NCBI GenBank assembly: GCA_002344065.1
Contig: DDTK01000011.1
Location: 496,001-560,000 of the forward strand
Length of the DNA: 64,000 nt
Reading direction: 5' to 3'
Source of the DNA: Flammeovirgaceae bacterium UBA2366
GTDB lineage: Bacteria > Bacteroidota > Bacteroidia > Cytophagales > Cyclobacteriaceae
Position 1 is the first letter of the stretch; every line of letters begins with the position of its first letter. Position numbers and translations under genes: made by a program. The notes under the pieces are model-generated. The model saw nothing but the letters and a program-made list of their open reading frames with translations. It did no database searches and was not told the DNA's origin. Below are positions 44,320-52,113 of this stretch, one piece after another.

Positions 44320-47300
44320 ATGCAATTAGCCAAGCTGGAGATTAAGGGTTTTAAGAGTTTTGCCGATAAAATAGTCATCAATTTTGACGAGGGAATTACC
44401 GGGATTGTAGGGCCAAACGGCTGCGGAAAATCAAACGTTGTGGACTCCATTCGTTGGGTACTGGGGGAACAGAAAACCAGTGCCTTACGCTCAGAAAAAA
44501 TGGAGAACGTAATCTTCAACGGCACGAGCGGTCGCTCTCCCCTTCAAATGGCGGAGGTTTCACTTACTATAAACAATACCAAGAATATACTACCTACAGA
44601 ATATTCACAGGTAACGATAACCCGCAGACTTTACCGGTCAGGTGAAAGTGAATACCTGCTAAACGGAGTAACCTGCCGGTTGAAAGACATCACCAACCTG
44701 TTTATGGATACCGGTATTGCTTCTAACAGCTATGCCATTATTGAATTGGGTATGGTGGATGATCTGCTGAACGATAAAGATCACTCTCGCAGAATGCTCT
44801 TTGAAGAAGCTGCCGGCATTTCAAAATTCAAAAAGCGTAAAAAGGAAACGCTGAAAAAACTTGAAGATACCGATGCCGACCTTGAACGCGTAGAAGACTT
44901 ACTGTTCGAGATTGAGAAAAATATGAAGAGCCTGGAGAAGCAGGCCAAACAGACGGAGAATTATTACAAGATTAAGGAAGAATATAAGGAAAAAAGCATT
45001 ACGCTGGCCAAAGTTGTAGTGAGCCAGCAAAAACAAAAGTTCGATACACTCCAACATCAGATTCAGGAAGAGAACGATCGTAAGCTCGCCCTTACATCGG
45101 ATACTGCTGAGAAAGAAGCACAGATTGAACAGGCTAAAGCTGAACTGATTACGAAGGAGAAAACACTTTCCACCCGTCAGAAGTCAATCAATGAATTCGT
45201 GGCCAAAATCAGGCACTACGAAAGTGAGAAGCAAATCAAGAATGAGCGGTTAAAATACCTCAACGATCGTGCCTCCAACCTGCGTGAACAAATTGAACAG
45301 GATAAGAAGAGCAACGAGCGGGCACGTTTCAGCATTCAAAGCCTGGAAAACGAAAAAGAGGCAGCCGGTCAGATTCTTGCCGAGATAACGCAGAAACTTG
45401 ACCTTCTTAAATCGGAATACGAAGAGCAGAAAAATGCTACCGCCACCCTGCAGTCTGAGGTAGATGCACTTCGCCAGGTACAACGGGAGAAACAGGAGGA
45501 GAGTTTCCAAACCAATAAAGCTGTTGAGATTCGGGAAATACAAGTAAGTTCCTTTAAACAGGAACTTGATCGAACAGCCACGGATACCAACAAGCAAAGC
45601 GCAAGTCTTGTTGAATTTGAAAACAAACTGGTTGAACTTCAGCACGAGATCAACATCAGAAATACGGCTCTTGAAAATTTACGGAAAGAAGAAGAGGACA
45701 ACCTAAGCAGGATTCATTCCATGGAAAAGACCATCGAAATGATTCGCGAGGAGATGACTTCGATTGGCCGTAAACTGGATGCGCGCCAGAATGAATACAA
45801 CCTGACAAAATCATTAGTAGAAAATCTGGAAGGTTTTCCGGAAGCCATCAAATTCTTAAAAAAGAAAATTGCCAAAAACGCTCCGCTACTCTCCGATATT
45901 TTAACCTGTCCGGAAGAGTATCGTGTTCCGATTGAAAATTATTTAGAGAATTACCTCAACTACTACATTGTAGAGCATGAGGCGGAAGCCTATGAGGCCA
46001 TCAATATTTTAAGTGATGCTTCGAAAGGCAAGGCCAACTTTTTCATTCTTGATTCTTTTGAAAAGTTTGACCCCACCCCTACCCGCATTTACGATAATGC
46101 TTTCCCCGCCACACAAATCATTGAGTTCGATCCAAAGTATCGTAAGCTCATGTCGTATATTCTTGATCGGGTTTATGTTTACGAAGGCGATATTAAAGGT
46201 ATACCAGCCGATGATGATAATACCTTCATCACCAAAAGCGGAAAATTAACCAAGCGCAGATTCAGTCTTTCCGGTGGTTCAGTTGGATTGTTTGAAGGAA
46301 AGAAAATTGGAAGGGCTAAGAACCTCGAGAAACTGGAGAAAGAAATAAAGGAGCTCACCGGCAAGTTGAATGAAACGCGCGAAAGCCTGGTTCAACGTCA
46401 AAGCGATCTGGAGAAATTAAGGAATACCAAAATCCGCCAGGAGATTGAAGAACTGCAAAATGGTATTCGCCAGGTTAACGAAGAGTACGTTTCCTTCCGC
46501 ACCAAGCGAGAACAGTTCTCTCAAATGCTCAGTAATTCGGATTTGCGCAGGGAGGATATCCTTGAAAAAATTGATTCGCTGTTAAAAGAGCTGGATGAAC
46601 TCAAGCCAAAAGCTGCTGAGCTTAACCATGCCGTATTAACGCAGGAAGAACGTTTTGCCGAGATCACCGGAAGACTTGCTGCACAGAATGAGTTGCTCAG
46701 TCAGAAATCAGCAGCGTTTAATGAACAAAATATTTTCTTCCATCAGCAGGAAAACCGTGTCAAGAGCATTGATCAGGAAATCGGCTTTAAGAAAGAGTCG
46801 ATGGAGCAAAGCAGTGTGCGCATTGAACTCAACGTTGAAGAACTAAGGAAAAACGAAGACGAGGTTAAGCACATCATTGAAACCACCCAAACCAACGACA
46901 CTGAACTTATTGGCATGTATGCCGAAAAGGATGAGATGGAAAAAGGATTGAGTGAGGCTGAAAAAGAATATTACGAAGCACGCGGCAACATCGATCAGGT
47001 TGAAAAAGATTTGCGTGAAGTGCAACATACCCGCAATACGATTGATAACCTGTTAATGGAGTTGCAAAACCAACTCAGCGAAAGTAAACTTCACCTCAAC
47101 TCGGTGAAGGAACGGCTCTCGGTTGAATTTAATATTGACCTGGATTCCGTTACTCAGCAAACAACTCCGGAAGAAAACGAGGCCTTGGCAACGTTGAGTG
47201 AGGAGAAACTGCGCAACGATGTTTCGCGTATTCGCGAACGTCTGGATAACATGGGGCCGATCAACCCCATGGCTATGGAAGCCTATACAGAAATTAAAGA

Positions 47301-47856
47301 GCGCAACGACTTTATCATCGCTCAGAAAGAAGATCTGGCAAAAGCCAAAGAATCGTTGCTGAACACCATTCAGGAAATTGAAGGTGCCGCCAGCATAACA
47401 TTTATGGAGGCTTTCAACCAGATTCGCGATCACTTCAAGCGTGTATTCCGTTCACTATTCAATGAAGAAGATGATTGTGATTTGAAACTAGCCGATCCGA
47501 ATAGTCCGCTGGAATCAGAAATTGATATTATCGCAAAACCGAAAGGCAAGCGTCCGTTAACCATCAACCAGCTTTCAGGTGGAGAAAAAACCCTTACAGC
47601 AACAGCCCTGCTATTCTCTATGTACCTATTGAAGCCCGCACCCTTCTGTATTTTCGATGAGGTTGATGCCCCGTTGGATGATGCCAATATTGATAAATTC
47701 AATAACATCATTCGCAGCTTCAGCAAGGATTCACAGTTTGTAATCGTTACACACAACAAACGCACCATGACCTCTACGGATGTGATCTACGGAATCACCA
47801 TGGTAGAAAAGGGTGTTTCTAAAGTAGTACCAGTAGATTTACGCGAACTGGCCTAA
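44320..47856 (+). CDS. smc: Chromosome segregation protein SMC
   Basis: The cytoplasmic condensin ATPase that organises and segregates the chromosome with ScpA/ScpB. The 1178 residues have normal SMC architecture: N-terminal ABC half with Walker A GPNGCGKSNVVDSIRWVLGEQ (residues ~31-51), long coiled coil (~165-500), hinge (~505-660, with DILTCPEEYRVPIENYLENYLNYYIV), second coiled coil, and the C-terminal ABC half with signature LSGGEKTLTATALLF (~1085) and Walker B CIFDEVDAPLDDANI (~1109). It has its own likely promoter and a strong terminator. scpA and scpB are not in the window. Confidence 0.97.
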   Translation: MQLAKLEIKGFKSFADKIVINFDEGITGIVGPNGCGKSNVVDSIRWVLGEQKTSALRSEKMENVIFNGTSGRSPLQMAEVSLTINNTKNILPTEYSQVTITRRLYRSGESEYLLNGVTCRLKDITNLFMDTGIASNSYAIIELGMVDDLLNDKDHSRRMLFEEAAGISKFKKRKKETLKKLEDTDADLERVEDLLFEIEKNMKSLEKQAKQTENYYKIKEEYKEKSITLAKVVVSQQKQKFDTLQHQIQEENDRKLALTSDTAEKEAQIEQAKAELITKEKTLSTRQKSINEFVAKIRHYESEKQIKNERLKYLNDRASNLREQIEQDKKSNERARFSIQSLENEKEAAGQILAEITQKLDLLKSEYEEQKNATATLQSEVDALRQVQREKQEESFQTNKAVEIREIQVSSFKQELDRTATDTNKQSASLVEFENKLVELQHEINIRNTALENLRKEEEDNLSRIHSMEKTIEMIREEMTSIGRKLDARQNEYNLTKSLVENLEGFPEAIKFLKKKIAKNAPLLSDILTCPEEYRVPIENYLENYLNYYIVEHEAEAYEAINILSDASKGKANFFILDSFEKFDPTPTRIYDNAFPATQIIEFDPKYRKLMSYILDRVYVYEGDIKGIPADDDNTFITKSGKLTKRRFSLSGGSVGLFEGKKIGRAKNLEKLEKEIKELTGKLNETRESLVQRQSDLEKLRNTKIRQEIEELQNGIRQVNEEYVSFRTKREQFSQMLSNSDLRREDILEKIDSLLKELDELKPKAAELNHAVLTQEERFAEITGRLAAQNELLSQKSAAFNEQNIFFHQQENRVKSIDQEIGFKKESMEQSSVRIELNVEELRKNEDEVKHIIETTQTNDTELIGMYAEKDEMEKGLSEAEKEYYEARGNIDQVEKDLREVQHTRNTIDNLLMELQNQLSESKLHLNSVKERLSVEFNIDLDSVTQQTTPEENEALATLSEEKLRNDVSRIRERLDNMGPINPMAMEAYTEIKERNDFIIAQKEDLAKAKESLLNTIQEIEGAASITFMEAFNQIRDHFKRVFRSLFNEEDDCDLKLADPNSPLESEIDIIAKPKGKRPLTINQLSGGEKTLTATALLFSMYLLKPAPFCIFDEVDAPLDDANIDKFNNIIRSFSKDSQFVIVTHNKRTMTSTDVIYGITMVEKGVSKVVPVDLRELA

Positions 47857-47877
47857 CCACTTCCTGACATAAATCAG

Positions 47878-47910
47878 ATGGCTACGTGATAAAACCCGTA
47901 GCCATTTTTT
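47878..47910 (+). terminator. Rho-independent terminator of smc
   Basis: Perfect 9-bp stem ATGGCTACG (47878-47886) and CGTAGCCAT (47897-47905) with a 10-base loop, followed by a run of T. It lies about 20 bp after the smc stop. Confidence 0.9.
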
Positions 47911-48016
47911 GTTTAGCGAGTTAGCTTTAGTGAGTATTTAGTGTTTTAGTGCCTTTGTGGCCAGCATGTTTTTTTGCCACCAACTAAAAGGTTGAAATAG
48001 AATAGCAGATAATAAA

Positions 48017-48541
48017 ATGAAAAAGTTACTCCTTTTACTTCTAATGGGCGGAATGATTAGCTGCGATACCGTTCGAACAGAATATGATACCAGCATCGAC
48101 TTTAACCAGTACAAAACTTTTTGCTGGCTGGAAGGTTGTGCGTTTACATTTACAGGCCCAGCCTACCTGAATGATAGTGTTGTGCAAAGTCATGTAAAGG
48201 AGTCAATTATCTCAACATTACAAAAGAAGGGGATACGGTATAATGATAATGATCCAGATCTGTTGGTCGATTTTCACATCACCATTGAAAATGAAAAGGC
48301 AATCTACTACCATGGTGTGCAGGATGATCCGTATTACTACCGGACAACTTTTCTACAACCTGAAGAAGTGATACTTACCCGCGGAACATTGCTGATTCAT
48401 GTTGTTGACCGGCAACGCAGCGAAGTAATCTGGCAAAGTCATGCCGAAGGATACCTGGAAGATCCGCCCGACTTATCAAAGAAAAATATTCAACGTGGTA
48501 TAACCCGTGTACTAAAGGATTTTCCGCCTTCTAAAAAATAA
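48017..48541 (+). CDS. DUF4136 family lipoprotein
   Basis: A 174-residue protein with a lipoprotein signal (LLLLLMGGMISC, Cys near residue 16). The DUF4136 domain follows, with the hallmark DTSIDFNQYKTFCWLEG near the mature N-terminus, DLLVDFHITIENEKAI, and GTLLIHVVDRQRSEVIWQSHAEGYL. Probably outer-membrane or periplasmic; function of the family is unknown. Convergent with the thioesterase gene, 3 bp apart. Confidence 0.87.
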   Translation: MKKLLLLLLMGGMISCDTVRTEYDTSIDFNQYKTFCWLEGCAFTFTGPAYLNDSVVQSHVKESIISTLQKKGIRYNDNDPDLLVDFHITIENEKAIYYHGVQDDPYYYRTTFLQPEEVILTRGTLLIHVVDRQRSEVIWQSHAEGYLEDPPDLSKKNIQRGITRVLKDFPPSKK

Positions 48542-48544
48542 TTC

Positions 48545-48934
48545 TTAATGAAATAACTGAAGAATATCCTCCTCAATTCTTCGGGGTCGCATAGTACTGG
48601 CATCGAGCAAGCACCAGTTGGTTTTCGCCCGAACCAGAAGCTTATTGGTTTTATAATTGTAAAACTCAACATGCCGTTCGGAGCGGACACCTTCCGATTT
48701 TTCAACCCATGTTTTTACTGTTAAAACATCATTCAATAAAGCAGGAGAAAAGTATTCTATCTCATGTTTCAAAACCACCCAGGAATACTTTTTCTGAATT
48801 TCCATTGAAGCTAAACTTTGCCAGTGAGCCGTGGCAACATCTTGTACCCACTGCAGGTACACCACATTGTTTACATGGTTAAGTCCATCAATATCATGTT
48901 GCTGAACAGTAATGGCTTGTTCAAACGTTTTCAC
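48545..48934 (-). CDS. Acyl-CoA thioesterase (4HBT, hot-dog fold)
   Basis: A 129-residue hot-dog-fold thioesterase of the 4-hydroxybenzoyl-CoA thioesterase/YbgC/FadM type, expected to hydrolyse acyl-CoA or acyl-ACP. Motifs: IDGLNHVNNVVYLQWVQDVATAHW (about 16-39) corresponds to the DxxGHVNNxxY motif with the catalytic Asp replaced by the Asp/Asn pattern seen in FadM-like enzymes, and LVRAKTNWCLLDASTMRPRRI closes the fold. The start is a GTG at 48934 giving MKTFEQAITVQQHD; no better ATG is available. Substrate not known. Confidence 0.85.
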   Translation of the reverse strand: MKTFEQAITVQQHDIDGLNHVNNVVYLQWVQDVATAHWQSLASMEIQKKYSWVVLKHEIEYFSPALLNDVLTVKTWVEKSEGVRSERHVEFYNYKTNKLLVRAKTNWCLLDASTMRPRRIEEDILQLFH

Positions 48935-48978
48935 GGTTAAAAGATAAGATGCCTTTAGATACTTTCAAATTTGCGAGC

Positions 48979-51645
48979 TTATTCGTACTTCAGCGTTTCG
49001 GCAGGATTAATAAGCGCAGCTTTTATTGCATGATAGCTTACCGTTAACAATGCCAAAACCAACCCTGTCAGCATGCTTACTGCAAACAACTCCCAACTCA
49101 TTGGTATGGCATACTTAAAACTTCCCAGCCATTTATTCATAACATACCAGGAAACCGGTGCAGCCAGAGCAAAAGCAATTATGGCCAGCCAAATGTATTG
49201 CTTGTTCAGCATCACAAAAATGTTGGAAAGTTCAGCACCCATGACTTTGCGAATCCCAATCTCTTTCGTGCGGTTAATGGCGTTGATACCGGCCAGTCCG
49301 AATAATCCAAGGCATGCAATGAAAATAGCAAAGCTTGTTGACAGCGATGTGATTTTCATCCAACGCTTATACGTTTGATATTGGTTTGCTACGTCCTGAT
49401 CCATAAAGGTGTAATCGAACGGTTTGTCGGGATAAAGTTCAGTCCAGGCCTTCTTAACCCGCTCCAGTTTATCAGAAATCTCACCTGGTGAAAGTTTAAC
49501 CAGCATGGTAGTGAGGTAGCCTGTATTCTTTTTATCCATCGATAAAAACATGGGTTCAATATCGCGTTCCAACGACAGGAAGTGATAATCTTTAACCACA
49601 CCAATAACTTTTGAGCCAAGCCCGACACTGTCTTCGCGCCAGTTCAAATATTCATCTAACGGATTCTTCCAACCCATATCACGTGCCAGGGCTTCATTGA
49701 TGATTATGCCTGTACTGTCGGAAGCTATGGACTCATCAAAATTTCTTCCATCAATAAACTCAAGATTTAATAAGCCTGCATAAGCCGGATCAACCCGATA
49801 TACATAAGCTGATTTATTTTCTTCCTTAATTTTGTAGCCATACCGCGACCATCCCTGGTTGAATGAGGAGCTGGTTCCCGCTACGTGGACAACCGATGTT
49901 TCGGTGTTTAGTTTATTCCTGAATTGTTCCACTACTTTATCTGCTTCCTCATTCCAACCGGTTTGGGTTGGAATAACCAATACCTGCTCATGATCAAATC
50001 CCAAATCTTTAGTGGCAACAAATTCCATCTGTCGATTCATAATAACGGAACAAATAATCATAGAAGCAGAAAGAAAAAACTGAAAAACAACCAAGGGCTT
50101 AGTAAAGCCTGCGCTTAACTTAGAAGTAAAACCACCCTTTAATACGGCAGCCGGTAAAAATCCTGAAAGAAAAAGCGCAGGATAACTTCCTGCAATAAGG
50201 CCAACCACCATGGCTGTTGTAAACGCTACGCCAATAAGTCGAATCAGATTGGTATCACCCATGACGATACCTTTGCCAGTAAACTCGTTGAATGCCGGAA
50301 GAAACAAAAATGCCAGGCTTAAGCCAATAAGCAAAGAAACAAAAGCCAGCACCATTGACTCCATACCAAATTGTGAAACCAATTGCTTCTTTTGCGCTCC
50401 TACCACCTTACGTATACCTACTTCAATCTTTCGGGAAGCAGAGGTAGTAAGGGCCAGTGAAATGTAGTTGATAGACGCTATAAGAATAATCAGCAAAGCA
50501 ATACCACCCAGTATCCATGAATATTTTGGGTCACTTACTTTTTCCCAACTCACTTCCGTATCCAAGTGGATATCGGCAAGATTGGTATAAGTCAATTCAA
50601 ACACAGGGTATCCTTCCGGAATATTTCCATCTTTACGCCAACGTTCCAGCCGATCGCCCATTTTTTGTTCAATCAGCTTGTCAGCCTTTTGCTTCAGGTC
50701 GGTGAGATTAGCATTTTGATGGAGTTGGATAAAGGTTGGATAACTAAAATTACCCCATTGCTCGCGGTTACGTTCGTACGAGAATTGGTTCTCGGTTGAA
50801 ACAAGAATTTTAAAAGAGAGACTTGAGTTAGAAGGAGGCGCTTCAATCAACCCAGTAACCGTAAATTGTTTTTCACCTTGCAGATCCAACGTAATGATTT
50901 TACCCATGGGATCATCCTTACCAAAATACTTGGTGGCGATTTCAGGAGTAAGTACAATTTCATGCTTATCCTTAAAAAGCTGATCGGCTGAACCTGCTAA
51001 TATTGGAAACGAAAACATCTTAAAGAAATCCGATTCCACAAAAGTGATCCGTTCGGTAAAAACTTTATCCTCATACCGAAAGATGGCTGTAGCCCCATCA
51101 TTAAAACGAGTCAGGTATTTTATTTCCGGGATTTCATCTTTCATGGCTGTGCCTAACGGCAAGGGCAGATAAGCTGATTTATGCATTGGATCTTCGCCCC
51201 GCTGCGCAGCCCAAACGCTGTAACTGGATTCATTCAGCCGATAAATCTGGTCCTTATTATGATGAAACTGATCAAAGCTTTTCTCATCTTCTACATACAA
51301 ATAGATCAGGACACAAAAAGCTATACCAATGCTTAATCCGATAGCATTTATAAATGAATAAAGTTTTCGCTTGGCCATGTTACGCGTGGCCACTTTAAAA
51401 TAATTTCCCCACATAATGGTGTTGATGAATTGTATTGAGAATCGGTTTCGTAGAATAATTTCAAGACGGAAGAAACGAAGCACACTCCATATAAACCGTA
51501 GCCGTGCCCGCTTCGCGCCTACCTCCTTCAGGTCGTATTCAAAGGCTTCCAGCAAATCGCCCTCAATGCCTTCAACTAAAGCAGGTGGACAAAACCACTG
51601 CAGAAATCGAAGCATTCGTTTAGATGGATGGTTTTGATGACTCAT
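48979..51645 (-). CDS. MacB/FtsX-type ABC permease with permease prefix domain
   Basis: An 888-residue integral membrane protein. The N-terminal ~70 residues (MLRFLQWFCPPALVEGIEGDLLEAFEYDLKE) are the permease-prefix domain that commonly occurs beside PadR genes. Two MacB-like periplasmic domains with flanking FtsX helices follow (YFKVATRNMAKRKLYSFINAIGLSIGIAFCVLIYLY near the start; GIRKVVGAQKKQLVSQF and EIGIRKVMGAELSNIF are paired FtsX motifs). No ATPase domain is present, so a separate ATPase must be used. It follows PadR by 2 bp and ends in AETLKYE like its paralogue at 52114. Confidence 0.9.
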   Translation of the reverse strand: MSHQNHPSKRMLRFLQWFCPPALVEGIEGDLLEAFEYDLKEVGAKRARLRFIWSVLRFFRLEIILRNRFSIQFINTIMWGNYFKVATRNMAKRKLYSFINAIGLSIGIAFCVLIYLYVEDEKSFDQFHHNKDQIYRLNESSYSVWAAQRGEDPMHKSAYLPLPLGTAMKDEIPEIKYLTRFNDGATAIFRYEDKVFTERITFVESDFFKMFSFPILAGSADQLFKDKHEIVLTPEIATKYFGKDDPMGKIITLDLQGEKQFTVTGLIEAPPSNSSLSFKILVSTENQFSYERNREQWGNFSYPTFIQLHQNANLTDLKQKADKLIEQKMGDRLERWRKDGNIPEGYPVFELTYTNLADIHLDTEVSWEKVSDPKYSWILGGIALLIILIASINYISLALTTSASRKIEVGIRKVVGAQKKQLVSQFGMESMVLAFVSLLIGLSLAFLFLPAFNEFTGKGIVMGDTNLIRLIGVAFTTAMVVGLIAGSYPALFLSGFLPAAVLKGGFTSKLSAGFTKPLVVFQFFLSASMIICSVIMNRQMEFVATKDLGFDHEQVLVIPTQTGWNEEADKVVEQFRNKLNTETSVVHVAGTSSSFNQGWSRYGYKIKEENKSAYVYRVDPAYAGLLNLEFIDGRNFDESIASDSTGIIINEALARDMGWKNPLDEYLNWREDSVGLGSKVIGVVKDYHFLSLERDIEPMFLSMDKKNTGYLTTMLVKLSPGEISDKLERVKKAWTELYPDKPFDYTFMDQDVANQYQTYKRWMKITSLSTSFAIFIACLGLFGLAGINAINRTKEIGIRKVMGAELSNIFVMLNKQYIWLAIIAFALAAPVSWYVMNKWLGSFKYAIPMSWELFAVSMLTGLVLALLTVSYHAIKAALINPAETLKYE

Positions 51646-51647
51646 GG

Positions 51648-51980
51648 TTAAACGGATACAACTTTCAGTTGCGGCACCAGTTTCCATAAATCAGTGCGCG
51701 CTTCTTTCATCACTTTCAGCATGGCCACACCGGCATTGGTAATGGTGAAAATTCGTTTCCTTCTTCCACCTCGTGTGCTTGAGGCCCCTCCCATTCTCGA
51801 CTTTACATGACCCTTATCCTCCAACCGGTAAAGGGTAACGTGTACCGCACTGAGGTTTGCTTCACGTCCTAAACGCTCTTTAATCTCCTGAACAATAGCG
51901 TTTCCGTAGGCTTCTTCGCCCAAAATTCCCACCATCGTAAGTACGAGTTCTTCAAATTCTCCGAGGTATTCCTTTCCCAT
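51648..51980 (-). CDS. PadR-family transcriptional regulator
   Basis: A 110-residue PadR winged helix-turn-helix regulator. GKEYLGEFEELVLTMVGIL begins the domain, YGNAIVQEIKERLG and LSAVHVTLYRLEDKGHVKSRMG are the HTH and wing, and GRRKRIFTITNAGVAMLKVMK closes it. It is the small PadR-s type, with a C-terminal dimerisation helix. The frame opens at 52079, but ATG at 51980 is the family start. Tightly linked to the permease downstream, it probably represses this operon; ligand unknown. An A/T-rich repeat region lies just upstream. Confidence 0.92.
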   Translation of the reverse strand: MGKEYLGEFEELVLTMVGILGEEAYGNAIVQEIKERLGREANLSAVHVTLYRLEDKGHVKSRMGGASSTRGGRRKRIFTITNAGVAMLKVMKEARTDLWKLVPQLKVVSV

Positions 51981-52000
51981 TTGTATATGTTTTGTAAAGC

Positions 52001-52021
52001 TAATATACGTGATTAGTATAC
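52001..52021. promoter_or_regulatory. Candidate PadR operator (direct repeat)
   Basis: TAATATAC (52001-52008) and TAGTATAC (52014-52021) form a near-perfect direct repeat, also readable as CTAAT-N7-ATTAG dyad symmetry. Its position about 20 bp upstream of the PadR start suits autoregulation. Not verified. Confidence 0.35.
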
Positions 52022-52046
52022 ATTTTGTTAAAGAAATTGTAAAAAA

Positions 52047-52111
52047 AAATTGACAGTTGACAAATAAGGCACTTGACAAGTGGCCTTTTATTAATTGCCA
52101 ACTGTCAATTT
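52047..52111. terminator. 13-bp perfect inverted repeat with inner hairpin, possible terminator
   Basis: Outer arms AAATTGACAGTTG (52047-52059) and CAACTGTCAATTT (52099-52111) are perfect complements. Inside lies a second hairpin AAGGCACTTG/CAAGTGGCCTT with one bulged base. A run of nine A at 52041-52049 gives a T run on the minus strand, immediately after the 52114 permease stop, so it can end that transcript before PadR. Confidence 0.65.
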
Positions 52112-52113
52112 AT

